Positions 11,868-58,562 of a stretch of DNA of 64,000 nt are shown here, in pieces. Position numbers and translations under genes: made by a program. The notes beneath the pieces were generated by a model that was not told the origin of the DNA, made no database searches, and was given only the letters and a program-made list of their open reading frames with translations. Every line of letters starts with the position of its first letter. The stretch's first letter is position 1. The stretch lies in the NCBI GenBank assembly GCA_036365515.1, contig CM070874.1, positions 210,112,297 through 210,176,296 of the forward strand, written 5' to 3'. The DNA is from Torymus aiolomorphi (taxonomy: Eukaryota > Arthropoda > Insecta > Hymenoptera > Torymidae).

Positions 11868-12843
11868 TTATTGAAGAGTAATTGTAGCTTTCACTGATTT
11901 TTGAAGTTCCACGGCCTCACTAACGTGTTCTTCATGTTCTGCTCGAGTGTGAAGTTTCTTAACGGCACTGTCGTATATGCGGGAAAATCCTCTACCACTT
12001 GATACAACTTCGCCTTTATGATAGCAGTACGGACAACCATAAAGTCCATTGAACTGCTTCATATTCTGCACCATTGGTCGTGCAACAGTCAACAATGCAT
12101 AAAGTGGCATGAACTTTTATTCTAATCGGATCTCTGTGTAAATAAGTCGTACATGTACTACCAGTATTCTGCAAATCCAGTAATTCTGTTATGAAAGGCT
12201 TCAAATACAAGTTCATACACGGTTTCTTTACGCCTTCCCACAAGCCGCATAAAATAATATTATTCTTCCTCAAACGGTAAGGCAATTGATTAATGCTAAT
12301 TTGTATAGGCCAAATACTTCGATTAGAAGATTTAAAATAGCAAACGCCGTCAACATTAAACTGTATAGATAAATCATTATCAGCAATAACATTATTGCGT
12401 AATAACTGTTTATGTACATTACTATTAACAACATCACTTTCATGATACTGTTGTCGGAAATTCTCGTATAGATTACTATTCACGAGTTCCTCAATTTGTT
12501 TACCTAGTGGTATGTATACAAAATAACTACCACCCTCTTCTAACAATGATTTACTGTACTCTGTCTTGCAATCGTTGCACATGCTAACATTTTCGTCCAA
12601 ATGTAAACTCGTCAAACAATGGGGACAATAATAATATTTAATAAGTTCCTTCTCTGGGAATGATGTCAAAAATCGATATTTGGATTTATATTCTTGATGG
12701 GGCAGATGGCAATCAATTAAATGTAAATTATTCTCTAACTGAAGATCACATTGATTATGTCTTAAAGCAGTTGCCATTATTAAGAGCCTAGTTTGATTTC
12801 TACGAATAATACTTGATTCATTTTCATATAATAGCGATTTCTC
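11868..12843 (-). pseudogene. CACTA-like transposase, exon 3 (frameshifted)
   Basis: The exon starts after the acceptor TTACGTTACAG. An open frame continues through ATALRHNQCDL, two Cys pairs (CPHC, CNDC), the GLWEGVKKPCMN block and LKPFITELLDL, then shifts by one base near 12110. The other frame carries RPMVQNMKQF, YGCPYCYHKGEVV and a terminal LHTRAEHEEH segment to the stop at 11868. The frame change falls exactly where the family motif passes from one frame to the other, so it is a lesion rather than an intron. Confidence 0.7.
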
Positions 12844-12904
12844 CTGTAACGTAAAAATATGAATTCAAAGGATTTTTCAGACATAACAATATATCAAGAG
12901 AAAA

Positions 12905-13545
12905 TTGTCTGTGCTGTCTGTGTTTGTCTGTGCCCGTCTGTGTCTGTCTGTGTCTGTCTGTCTGTGTCTGTCTGTCTGTGTCTGTCTGTCTGTGTCTGTC
13001 TGTCTGTGTCTGTCGGTCTGTGTCTGTCTGTCTGTGTCTGTCTGTCTGTGTCTGTCTGTCTGTGTCTGTCTGTCTGTGTCTGTCTGTCTGTGTCTGTCTG
13101 TCTGTGTCTGTCTGTCTGTGTCTGTCTGTCTGTGTCTGTCTGTCTGTGTCTGTCTGTGACCTTCTGTCCTTCTGTCTGTGGCTGTGTCTTCTGTGTCCGT
13201 CTGTTTGTCTGTGGTTGTCTATGTCTGTCTGTGTCTGTGTCTGTCTGTCTCTGTTTGTGTCTGGATGTGCCTGTGTTTGTCTGAGTCTGTGTATGCTGTG
13301 TCTGTCTGTGCCTGTCTGTGCCTGTACCTGTCTGTCTATGACTGTGTCTGCCTTAGCCTGTGTTTGGCTGTGTCTAAAAGTGTATGTCTGTGTATGCGTC
13401 TGTCATTTTCTGTCTGTGTCTGTGCCTGTCTGTGTCTCTGTCTGTCAGTGTCTGTGTCTGTCTGAGGCTGTGCCTGCCTGTCTATGGCTGTATCTGCCTT
13501 AGTCTGTGTTTTGCTGTGTATGACAGTGTATGTCTTTGTCTGTGT
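12905..13545. repeat. 14-bp minisatellite (TGTCTGTCTGTCTG-type)
   Basis: The core 12950-13150 is a clean 14-bp repeat (TGTGTCTGTCTGTC). The right part degrades into mixed TGTCTG units. It lies in intron 2 of the CACTA-like pseudogene, with the 16-bp array on the other side of exon 3. Long frames encode 14-residue repeats and are not genes. Confidence 0.93.
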
Positions 13546-13548
13546 TTA

Positions 13549-14078
13549 TGTCATACCCCTAAACTTGAACCGTCTTAACGTCGATAAATTCGGGACAGAA
13601 TGAAGGCACGGTGATGTCACCTAGCATCACACCGCAGTACGATAAAGCGCAACACAGTTTAGCAAAGCATAGACAGCGCTTATGTATTATGCGTGATCCG
13701 GGGATACGACTATAATGTAGGTGTAATCTACTAATTTGGTATTTCGTAATTCCGTATCGGAAATTTGCAATTTTGAATTGGTACTATGAAAATAAGCGCT
13801 CTGCCACTCCGTGCTGTACTAATGATGCGCCGCGTTCATCGTTCTTTTGGATCGTGACTCTAATTGGTTGACATTTAATTATCAACCAATCAGCGTTGCG
13901 TTGTGTGGGGCTCTTATGTAGGTAGTCGCATATATCAAGGAGCGTGGGAGCGCTCCGAAGGCATATAGCAGTAAAACAATGCAGATGAAGCCTAAGGAGT
14001 GAGCCCTAGCCCTTGTTGGGGCACAGCACTTATGTGTCTAGGCCCTTAATGAACTGCGTTTGCAGCCGGGTTGTAACA
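13549..14078. mobile_element. Possible solo LTR (530 bp)
   Basis: Starts TGTCATACCCC and ends GGGTTGTAACA, giving TG...CA ends with a rough inverted repeat (TGTYAYACCC). It is richer in GC than its AT-rich right flank and has a TATA-like CATATATCAAGG near 13928. Flanks are TTTA and ATTA, so a target duplication is not clean. It interrupts the end of the TGTCTG array. Could also be an unrelated repeat. Confidence 0.3.
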
Positions 14079-14491
14079 ATTACCTATATACTATCTTGTT
14101 TTTACTGTCAGTTCAAGTTTACAGAAAATTGTGGATATAGTACATAGCCTGTGGCAGATAACTCTTGACTAAAATAAAAGATATAATAACTCAGTATATA
14201 GACTTTAGTGTTACATTAAAAGGGGTATTATTTAGTTTTTCGTATTATTTAATTTAGTGTTATATTAAAAGAAGTATTATTTAGCAAATAAAGATTTAGA
14301 AACATCTTATTAAGCGTCAAATTATTATAAGCTTATAATACATGTAAACTTGAAGTAAGTGATCATCAGATGATCGAACTACTCCAATATAGCTGAGTTG
14401 AAGAAGCCAGGTGACAGTCAGATAAGTGTTATATTTCTTTATTTCAATAGCTTTATTATATATTTAAATGATTGATACTTTGTGTTTTTTT

Positions 14492-14640
14492 TCAGCTCTA
14501 TGAACAACTTAATTAATAGAATGGGCAAGAAAGAATGAGAATTTCTTAAAGCTTATGAAGAAAATAAGCTAATTCAAACGAGAAGTCAACAAGTAGCCCC
14601 AATTCAAAAAGTTAGAAGTCATGTTCAATATATGGACAAT
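14492..14640 (+). pseudogene. Possible decayed exon of unknown gene
   Basis: After a good acceptor (TTTGTGTTTTTTTTCAG, ending at 14493) an ATG frame at about 14500 shows codon-like composition (NRMGKKE, then EFLKAYEENKLIQTRSQQ) with one in-frame TGA and a TAA at about 14640. I recognise no family. It could be an exon of a decayed element; chance is also possible. Confidence 0.25.
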
Positions 14641-15070
14641 TAAAAAAAATGGTTTTATTTTATTGAAAGAAATTGGTAAAAATCTGGATCAGACAAGTAA
14701 TTTCAAAAAACTTTAATGTTAAAACATTAATCAAATACAGGACTAAAATTCTAATAATTAAAGTACCGAATGTGATGAGAGAAATTAAAACAGTAAGTAG
14801 TTTATGTTATTTGATAAATTAAGTGTCAAATGTTAAAGTTTTCATTTTATGTGATAAAGTTAATTGCTGTTCAATAATTGGAGATAAAGTATTTAAATAT
14901 GACAGTAACTTTTTGTACAAGAACAATTAATAATATTTATAAAATATCATGAAATCATTCAATTCAAAGTATTTATTGTTAATTAATACTGTTGCATGTA
15001 ACCTCTAATACTAAATCAAGGAATGATAATGTATGAAGAGCAATTATAAAATAATTAGTAAAATTATTAC
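14641..15070. other. AT-rich spacer
   Basis: AT-rich sequence inside the long intron of the minus-strand pseudogene. No gene, repeat unit or terminus seen. Confidence 0.5.
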
Positions 15071-15457
15071 CTCGCCATCACTAATGTCATCTGAATCATC
15101 GTTGCCATCTGACTCACTCCATGGATTTTCATTGTAAAAATTGTCTTCATCAGATGTAGTGTTCCAATCATTATTATCATTCTCCTCATAATTAGAATCG
15201 CACTCAAAACATTAGTTTAATTCACTAATATCCTCATGTCCACTTGAATCAGATAAGTTATTTTCTTCTTGCTCGTGGTTCCTATAAATTGGATCCTCGC
15301 AATAACTTTCACTATCTGTGCTCACATTTGATCTTACATTGTCTTGTTCATTGAAATGGTCTGGTTCTTCCAAAACAAAATTTGTGGACGAAGATAGTGG
15401 ATATGATGGGGGTGAAGAAGTCAATGTAGGTGAAGGTGAGGATGGGTAAGGATCCTG
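15071..15457 (-). pseudogene. CACTA-like transposase, exon 2 (nonsense codon)
   Basis: 129 codons between the acceptor TTATTGTGCAG and the donor GAG|GTAATAAT. It encodes a Ser/Pro-rich start, then an Asp/Glu/Asn-rich acidic stretch. A TAA near 15212 interrupts it; the acidic frame continues in phase on the other side, so this is a point lesion. Confidence 0.65.
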
Positions 15458-15817
15458 CTGCACAATAAAACAAAATGATTAACACTTTTAAATAAAATAA
15501 TAAATGCACCACTGCAATGCCACTTGTTAACGGCATGACCCTTATCATGAATATTCATTCATTTCTTTCATTTTTGTGCTCCAAAAAAATTCTTTGAAAA
15601 AAAATATTCTTTTGACTAACTATTGTATTTCTTAACATCTTAAAACATTGAAGAAACATTAAAAAATTCAATTCTTCATTTGAATTTCAATTTAAAGTTT
15701 GAAATATTATAAACACTGTCTTATACATTAGCCACCCAGAAAGTCTTAATTTTTAAATTTTACTTTTAAAAATTAATTAATTTTACTTTTGCAACTGAAT
15801 TTCGAATCAACACTTAC

Positions 15818-15946
15818 CGTTATTGAAGAAACAGATTTGTTTTTCAAGTATCGTCGTGTTGACTCAGGTATAGGTATACTTTGATCGCGAAGATATTTCC
15901 AATATCTTCCCCTTTTTCGTGGTGGGGCATTTTCCTCGTTGTTCAT
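15818..15946 (-). pseudogene. CACTA-like transposase, exon 1
   Basis: 43 codons from ATG at 15946 to the donor AACG|GTAAGTG. Encodes MNNEENAPPRKRGRYWKYL and a short tail with PESTRRY, a basic N-terminus typical of this transposase group. Joins exon 2 in phase 0. Confidence 0.6.
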
Positions 15947-16624
15947 TTTATGTTGTTATTTTTTATTTCTATTTTTCATTTAGCATTCTGTTTTAAAATT
16001 TTCTTAATTGTTGGATGAATTTTCAATCACGTACTGAATGTTGATCATGGTTCGTGTGTATCATCAGGAGTTGAAAGATAAGACTCTTTAGTGAATAAGG
16101 TTGTAGATCCGTGAAGTAATCAACTATAGGTTAAGGATTTTTTTCAGATTTGATTCTAAACTAACCATGAATTGAAAAGAATCATTCATCTATAGTTATA
16201 TAGAATTAATAGCTACTCGACAACGTTTTTGATACCATAGTTACTTGTCAACAAAATAATTGTTGGTTGGTAACTACACTGTTTGAATTTAGCCACAATT
16301 TTTATCGCTAAGAGATCAAGTAGTCGTTTTTTTATAACAGTTAGATTTCACTTTAGGAAGAAATACTTCTAACCAATCTGTTCAAACGAATCATTAAATT
16401 TATTTAAAGCAGAAAATTTTTGATTCGTTTTTTACAATTGCTTTTTTACCAGCTACAGTGAGTATGAATATATAAATATTCCTAAACCTTATAAATATAA
16501 GGTTGTAAATTCTATTTTAATTTTTGTTGTAATTTCTATTTTAATATCATCATATTTTACATATTAGTTCTTCAAACAAAATTTATAACCACTTATTTTC
16601 TTACTGTGTAATAGAACTTGAAGA
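15947..16624 (+). promoter_or_regulatory. Upstream region of the BEN-domain gene
   Basis: AT-rich, about 680 bp between the divergent CACTA-like pseudogene and the ATG at 16625. It must hold the 5' UTR and probably the promoter of the BEN gene if exon 1 here is the first exon. No clear TATA box or initiator can be assigned. An upstream non-coding exon cannot be excluded. Confidence 0.35.
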
Positions 16625-51452
<34,828 letters not shown>

Positions 51453-51634
51453 GACAAACATCTGTTGAATGTTGAACATCTGTTCAACGTTGTCAAGCGT
51501 TGCTGTTGCGAATTTGTTTTATTTTGTTTAATATTATGCTATTGAATTCTATTCTAATTTTATTATTCTATTGAAGTCTGTGAATTATTAATATTTTTCT
51601 AAAATTGAATTCTAGGAAAATACAAGTTTTTTAA

Positions 51635-51640
51635 AATAAA
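51635..51640 (+). terminator. Polyadenylation signal of the BEN gene
   Basis: AATAAA about 185 bp after the stop codon, the first canonical signal downstream in an AT-rich 3' UTR. Confidence 0.55.
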
Positions 51641-52616
51641 AGTGTTCAAATGATTGCCAATTTTATTTTCGTGTATTCATTACTTATAATATAGATCATT
51701 TAGTATTATATAGTATAACGAAATTAGAGCGATCAGTGTAGTTCTTAGTTCCATCGTGTACTACTGAATTTCTTGATGTTCCAAGGTACCTGAACTAATA
51801 ATATATTTGCACAAACGTATGAGTAGGACTTGAAAAATATTAAATATATAATAATAATAATATATTAAATAATATATTTGAGATTCTAGCAGTACATGAT
51901 ATCGCCAAGCAGGGCAGTGCCGCACTCTATGATAGTAAGGGTATTCCGCAAGATCTGTTGTAATTCTTTATTTTACAGCTTTGGTTATTTTTACTAGACT
52001 TGTTTGGGTAATATATATGTTATTTAAAAACAATGATACAAAATGAAAAATAAATCAGATATAATAGAAAAGTGAAGAAGGCTTGACAGAGCACTGTATT
52101 CTAAAAATGTTTATTAAATGCATATAACGAACAAGAATCCATAGGTAAGTATCTTTATTTGTACTTAACATTTCTTTAAATTTCTCTAAAGAAATAATTA
52201 ATGATAAGCATTGCAAAAGTTGTCTATATTATACAATATTTTACTAATTTACAAATATTGTAAATTTAAAACAATTATAACTGATGTTTCTTCAATTTAC
52301 AATTTTTCTATGAAAGTGGTCAAAACAAAATAAAAAATAAGTTTTATCTTATGAACTTGAGTATGACACTATAAGTTTTGGCACAAACTTCATAAGAAAA
52401 AGTAAACCGCTCGATTGCTTAGGATAGCTTAGAATTTCCTTTATATAGTGCCGTTGTGTAATCAAACCGAGAAATGGATTTATAAAGTTTAACCTCTTTT
52501 TAAATACACACATGTGGGGTTGTCCATACATACCTCTTTGTGCTACACAAATTTATTAGAAATACGGACTGAACATCAGTTTTTTGTGTTACATATCATA
52601 TAATATATTATTATAA
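51641..52616. other. AT-rich intergenic region
   Basis: No gene. AACAAGAATCCATAGGTA near 52128 resembles ACAAGAATCCAGAGGTA near 59601, a possible dispersed repeat. Confidence 0.5.
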
Positions 52617-53035
52617 TCTTCCTATACTATACAGATTTAAGCAATTTTTCTAACGACCAAGCCGTTCCCCCCACAGTTACGCTCACTACCCATTCGTTCC
52701 CCACGATACCCATCCGCTCCTCAAAATAACGCCAAAATGTCTCTAGAAACTGTAGTTTTTATAGGGTCGCTCTCCGTCCGTATGCCCCCCTCCGTCTCCT
52801 TTACCAGTAATTATTGGTTGTAGCCACTCCCCTACCGTTCCTCCTCTGCCCCCCCCCCCCCCCCCGCTCCCATCCGCTCCCCTTACGTTCCCTATCCGCT
52901 CCCGCTTCAAAAAATTTAAAACAACAGATGTCCTGCAAGCCCCGCCATCGTACCCTATGTAGCTCACGGAAAGGCACGTAGAGCATGCATTATTAATGAT
53001 ATTTTTTGCGAATTAACTAGGAAAAATCAAAACGA
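52617..53035 (+). mobile_element. Helitron-like 5' end (partial)
   Basis: TCTTCCTATACTATACAGAT, then TTAAG, preceded by A, matches the start at 38645. It is followed by C-rich sequence with CCATCCGCTCCCC words and a C17 run at 52850-52866. No matching 3' end was identified before the CAGACA array. Confidence 0.35.
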
Positions 53036-53039
53036 TCAT

Positions 53040-55885
53040 TTTGATAACAGACTCAGAGACAGACTTAGACACAGCCTCAAACTCAGACTCTAAATAACAG
53101 ACATTGACTCCGACACAGACTTAGAGGCAGACTCAGACACGTACAGACTCAGATACAGGCAGACACACACACACAGACTTAGATACAGATAGACCTAGAC
53201 AGAGAAACAGACTCAGACACACACACAGCCACAGACACAGACGATGAGTAAGACAGACACAGACAAAGCAGGACCCAGACAAAGACAGACACAGACATAA
53301 ACTCAGACACAGACTCAGACACAGACTCAGACACAGACTCAGACACAGGCTCAGACACAGACTCAGACACAGACTCAGACACAGACTCAGGCACAGGCTC
53401 AGACACAGACTCAGACACAGACTCAGACACAGACTCAGGCACAGACTCAGACACAGACTCAGACTCAGACACAGACTCAGACACAGACTCAGACACAGAC
53501 ACAGACACAGACTCAGACACAGGCTCAGACACAGACTCAGACACAGGCTCAGACACAGGCTCAGATACAGGCTCAGACACAGACTCAGACACAGGCTCAG
53601 ACACATGCTCAGCCACAGACTCAGACACAGCCTCAGGCACATACTCAGACACAGACTCAGACACAGACTCAGACACAGACTCAGACACAGACTCAGACAC
53701 AGACTCGGACACAGACTTAGACACAGACTCGGACACAGACTCAGACACAGACTCAGACACAGACATACTCATGCTTAAAGTCAGACAGAGACAGTCACAG
53801 ACACAGTCTCAGACTCAGAGACAGATTCAGACAGACACAAACAGACACAGTCTCAGACTCAGCCACAGGTAGATACAGACAAAGATAGAACAGACAGACA
53901 CAGAGACAAAGACAGACCAGACAGACACATACACAAAGACAGAGCAGACAGACCCATACACAGACAAAGACAGAAGAGACTGACACATACACAAACAAAG
54001 ACAGAGCAGACAGACACAGGCAAAGACAGAACTGACAGACACATACACAAACAAAGATAGAGCGGAAAGACACATACACAGACAAAGATAGAACAGACAC
54101 ATCCTAAAACATTGACATGGACATTGACACAGACACAGAGACGGACACAGATTTAGATACAGATAGACCCAGGCACAAACAGACTCCGAGACAGACAGAC
54201 AGAAACATACTCAGGCACATACACAGTCAGAGACAGACATAGATTCGGGCAGAAACAGACGCACTAATACAGACTGTAACATAGACGCCGACTTACACAC
54301 GGGCTCAGAAAGAGACTCAGACACAAACTAACACACACATATACAGGTTTATACACAGACACCGTCAGACACACTCTGGATACAGAGAGGCCCAGGCACA
54401 AATAGACACAGACAAAGACTCAGCTACACGGAAAGATACAACAGAGTCACAGTCTCACCCTTAGACATTGACATTGACATTGACTCAGAAGCAGACTCAG
54501 ACACTGGCTCAGCCACAGAGAAAGACAGAACAGAGACACTGTCTCAGCATCAGACATTGACATTGGCGCAAACTCAGACACAGACTCAGACGCAGACTCA
54601 AACATTGAAATTGATAGAGACTCAGACACAGACTCAGACACTGACATAGACACAGACTCAGACATAGACTCAGCCACAGAGGGACACAGACACAGACTCA
54701 TACACAGGTTCAAACACAGACCAAGTCTCAGACCCAGCCACAGGTTCAGACACAGACCTAGTCTCAGATCCAGCCACAGGCAGACTAACAAAGACAGAAC
54801 AGACAGACACAGACAAAGAACGAACAGACATACACAGAGGCAGACCGACACAGCGACAGACACAGGCAGAACCGGCAAACAGACAGACACATACTCAGAC
54901 ACACACAGATTCAGACACAGACACAGATTGGGACAAAAACAGACGCACTAATGCAGACCGAAACACAGAGACTCAGACACAGACTAAGACACACATATAC
55001 AGGTTTATACACAGACTCCGACAAATACACACTCAGACACTGTCGCAGACACAGACAGACTCAGATGCAGACTCAGACACAGTCTCAGCACCGACTCAGC
55101 AACGGCAGACACAGATTCAGACTCAGCCACAGTGAAAGACATATACATACACAGACTCAGACAGAGACACACAGATACAGGTTAAGACAAATACACCGAC
55201 AGACACAGACTCAGGCACATACCGACTTAGACACAGATATAAACGCAGGTACAGACTCAGCACCGACTTAGACACAGACTCATGCACCGGCAGACACAGA
55301 TTCCGACTCAGCCATAGAGAAAGATAGATACAGACTCAGACACAGATACAGACACACAATTAGAGGTTTAGAAACATACAGCGACAGACACAGACTCAGG
55401 CACACACAGCATAGACATAGACACAGATATCAACACATATATAAACGCAGACACAGACTCAGCCCTAACTCAGATACAGACTCAGGCACAGGCACACAGA
55501 TACAGGTTTAGAGACATACATCGACAGACACAGACAGAGGCACAGACTTAAACACAGGTATAATCGCAGACGCAGACTCAGACACAGACTGAGGCACCGG
55601 TAGACTTAAATTCCGATACAAACTCAGACTAAGACTCAGGCTCAAACACAGACTCAGACACAGGCTCAGCACAGGCTGAGATATCGACTCAGAAACAATG
55701 TCAGACTCAGTCAGATACAAAGAGGCCCAGGCACAGGCTCAGTCGCAGACTGACGCAGATACAGACTCAAGCACAGACAGACACACGCTTATACACAGAC
55801 AGAGGCAGACTCAGATACTGTCGCCAAGCCAGATTCAGACATTGACAGATACAGACACAGACATACACAGACACAGTGGCAAGTG
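53040..55885. repeat. CAGACACAGACT minisatellite, 2.8 kb
   Basis: The core 53290-53765 is an almost pure 12-bp repeat (CAGACACAGACT). Outer parts mix CAGACA, CAGACT and CAAAGACAGA units. On the minus strand it reads as alternating Ser-Val-Ser-Glu or Cys-Leu-Ser-Leu frames up to 197 codons, all compositional. Confidence 0.94.
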
Positions 55886-55899
55886 ACAAGTGTTTGTGA

Positions 55900-56590
55900 T
55901 GCCGTCATGTCGAGGAGGAAACCCATCTCTCCTGAATCAGAGAAGAAATTGAAGTTGGTGCAGTCCAAACTGACCAAAGCTATAAATCTTAGTAACCTGC
56001 ATCCGTGGGGAAAACCTTAGAAGGTCACCATCCCTTTGCTCATGAGTCAGTCAAGACAACAACCCACAAGCCGCGAACAACTCGAGAAGATCGTCAGTAC
56101 TCTGTTCCCGGAGCAAGAACCCTTCAGCTATCAAGTCATGCAAGTAAATGAGTACATCCCTCCGATCATCCGAGTTATTTTGAACGAACATGAGAATTGG
56201 AAAAACCAAGGCGACTGTAATTGACAACATCCCCAACGTGGTATTGAAGACGGCAGTCAACGCGATTCCTAAGACGTTTCTAGAGATGTACAATACATGC
56301 CTCATGGAATGTACTATAATATAATATACTAAATATACATGCCTCATGCCTGATGGAATTGGCAGTGACTTCTACTCTTACCCAAGGGCAATAAATCACC
56401 AGAGTAACCGTCATCCTATCGCCCATTATGCATAATATATTCATCCGGGAAAACGCTGGAACGTTTCATTTTCAACCAGATCGAGGCCGCTACTGGACAT
56501 CTCCTATGAGACAACCAGTACGTTTTCAGGAAGGAAAGATCAAGTATCGACGCACGGTGAGCTTGAAGCATAAATAGGTTTCATGAAAAT
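55900..56590 (+). pseudogene. R1-like LINE reverse-transcriptase fragment
   Basis: Plus-strand remnants across several frames: SRRKPISPESEKKLKLVQSK and NLHPWGKP (endonuclease-RT linker), then EQLEKIVSTLFPEQEPFSYQ, then after a frame change DNIPNVVLKTAVNAIPKTFL (RT domain 1), and near 56450-56545 LERFIFNQIEAATGHLL and NQYVFRKERSSIDA (RT domains 2-3). Stops and frameshifts separate these. A 5'- and 3'-truncated copy of the R1 superfamily; it stops before the catalytic YxDD box. Confidence 0.75.
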
Positions 56591-56884
56591 GACGCAAAAA
56601 ACAGAAAGCGGCAATTCGAAGGGAATAATTTATACTTTAAAAATCCGCTTGAAAGAAAATCCAACTCGCTCCCCATTGCGAGATAATCAAATTTAAAATT
56701 TTTAAATTGTTATTACGTAAAAATATCTCTTAAGTTTGACTTAATTTTCCGTTTATTTATTATATCTCTATAGGGTACATTGCAATTTATTTGTTAAAAT
56801 ATGAGATACATTGATACATATACTGCTGGTCAAAAAAAACTTGACCGATGATGAGAAAAACAATTTTTCGACGTTTTGTCTTAG
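56591..56884. other. AT-rich spacer
   Basis: No feature recognised. Confidence 0.5.
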
Positions 56885-57270
56885 TTAAGGGGATGCCATA
56901 CTCGTACCATTACCGACCGAGCAATTCACACAGTTTCAAGCTGATTAAAAATAAAATACGTCGAATCACAAAAAATCAAGAGAACACTCTTCTGTATTTT
57001 TTAACGTTCTATCATCCAGTCAAAGTTTGGAGTTGAAATATCAAGCCGTTTTTTCAAAAACTTTGAACGAAATTAAATTTCGCTTTGTTCAAAGTTTTTG
57101 CAAAAATGACTTGATATTTCGACTCCAAACTTTGACTGGATGATAGAACGTTAAAAAATACAGAAGAGTGTTCTCTTGATTTTTTGTGATTCGACGTATT
57201 TTATTTTTAATCAGCTTGAAACTGTGTGAATTGCTCGGTCGGTAATGGTACGAGTATGGCATCCCCTTAA
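56885..57270. mobile_element. 386-bp foldback with TTAA ends (piggyBac-like MITE)
   Basis: TTAA at 56885-56888 and 57267-57270 flank inverted arms GGGGATGCCATACTCGTACC and its reverse complement, about 170 bp each with only a few differences, around a short centre near 57078 (GAACGAAATTAAATTTCGCTTTGTTC region). TTAA duplication is the piggyBac signature; no transposase. The 62- and 126-codon frames in the arms are mirror images of each other and not genes. Confidence 0.75.
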
Positions 57271-57314
57271 TATACAATGAAAGGTTTTCTCGTACATACG
57301 TATGTATGTATATT

Positions 57315-57672
57315 TGGATAAATATCTGAAACATTAGTATCTGGGACGTTTCGTGTGCGTAACGCAAGCTTCTGGGATCCCGGGTTGAATTCCAGGACTC
57401 CTGGAAGACTTCTATATATAACGCAAGGTTCCAGGATGCCTTAAGGTAACTGTCACAACATGAAAACATTACTTCTTTTAGTTATTTCCGGTACTAGAAG
57501 CGGGTGCCGCAGGCCTCCTGCGAATCACAACACCCTTAGGGTCATTATTTCTTTAGCAAAGCATCCAATTCCCCATTTTTAGGCTTATTTTACAACATGT
57601 GTATAGACACTATACAAACAAAGTAAAGTGAAATCCACTTTACTTTTTCTTATGGAGTCCCAGAAATTACAT
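57315..57672 (+). repeat. Dispersed repeat with tRNA-like B box, copy 2
   Basis: Same block order and orientation as 42862-43200, about 90% identical, with a 19-bp insertion near 57618 (CAAACAAAGTAAAGTG). Lies directly after the TTAA foldback. Confidence 0.65.
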
Positions 57673-57719
57673 ACATAGTGCATAAAACATTGCTCCCCCT
57701 CCCAAACATAAACAAAAAA

Positions 57720-58000
57720 AAGGAAACACACTGATTCGGACACAGAGAGACCCCCACTGATACAGACTTAGACACAGGCACCGACAGACACAAACTCAGA
57801 TACTGACAGATACAGACTCAGACACAAATAGACAGTGACAGACTAAGGCAGACTCAGACACAGATTCAGATACAGACATATACAGTCACAGACAAACCAC
57901 AGACTCAGACACAGAATCAGACTCAGACAGACACAGAATCAGACTCAGACCGACACAGGCTCAGGCTCAGACATAGACAGACACAGATACAAACAGATAT
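57720..58000. repeat. CAGACTCAGACACAGA minisatellite
   Basis: Degenerate 12-bp units as in 53040-55885. Confidence 0.85.
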
Positions 58001-58323
58001 AAAAAAATTATATTCTATTAGGAAAAGTACTTTTACGTATGCGTATTTGTAAATAATGTTGTATTATGCTTGTAAAATTGAACTATCAGAATTCAATTAC
58101 TAAATACTATTAACAAAAGTTTCTAGGAATTTGTTGGTAACTTCTATTACTGTGTACTCGCAGTCATTTTTTACATGAGCGATTCGAGTGAGAAAAGTCG
58201 AATGCGGTAAAACTCATTGTAGATCACCACGAGAGCTTAAAAATCATGCCAAAGTTACGACTTCTTGGCTAGAGTGATATAAAAGTATATTCGGTAACAG
58301 AATTGAATTATTTTGTCGCACGA
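58001..58323. other. AT-rich spacer
   Basis: No gene or repeat recognised. Confidence 0.5.
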
Positions 58324-58562
58324 TGTGTCGGCAGCAAGGATTTTTGATCCAGGGACTGCGCAAGCTAGCTTTTTTCCTCTGAGACAAGTCAATCTGGCTT
58401 TTTTCAATCTGAAAAAGCCAAACTGGCTTTTTTCCGCAACAACGCCGTTCGTTGGCTTTTCTTCGGTTTAGACGCGTTTTTGAATTTTCTTCGCCAGTAA
58501 ATTCAGATATGTGTTATTAAAATCACAAAATGTAAAATAAATATAGAAAAAGTCGCGTCATA
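58324..58562 (-). repeat. AAAGCCAA-type dispersed repeat, copy 2 (inverted)
   Basis: Reverse complement of 7610-7865: AAGGATTTTTGATCCAGGGA, GAGACAAGTCAATCTGGCTT, AAGCCAAACTGGC, CGTTGGCTTTTCTTCG, then ATATGTGTTATTAAAATC in the expected inverted order. Confidence 0.75.

Larger units (their letters stand above)
11868..15946 (-). pseudogene. Broken CACTA-like (CMC/EnSpm-type) transposase gene, three exons
   Basis: Three minus-strand coding blocks, 15946-15818, 15457-15071 and 12843-11868, join in phase 0 with GT donors (GTAAGTG after 15818, GTAATAATT after 15071) and AG acceptors. Exon 1 begins at an ATG and encodes a basic PPRKRGRYWKYL head. Exon 2 is Ser/Pro-rich, then highly acidic. Exon 3 has zinc-ribbon-like CPHC...CNDC cysteines, the GLWEGVKKPCMNLYLKPF block and, after a frame change, RPMVQNMKQFNGLYGCPYC. 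That order matches the large transposase-like proteins of insect CACTA-type elements as I recall them; exact family assignment is inference. Lesions: an in-frame TAA near 15212 in exon 2, a one-base frameshift near 12110, and loss of everything after 11868. Intron 2 (15070-12844) holds a TGTCTG array and an LTR-like block. It lies head-to-head with the BEN gene, about 680 bp apart. Confidence 0.7.

Noticed and set aside
12859..13578. Cys/Leu/Ser/Val repeat frames up to 192 codons
   Set aside because: Product of the 14-bp TGTCTG array; several frames are open at once.
53133..54902. Ser-Val-Ser-Glu frames up to 197 codons
   Set aside because: Compositional product of the CAGACACAGACT array on its minus strand.
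56848..57469. Paired 62- and 126-codon frames sharing KGMPYSYHYRPSNSH text
   Set aside because: They are the same DNA read in the two arms of a palindrome; the right one extends into the neighbouring repeat.
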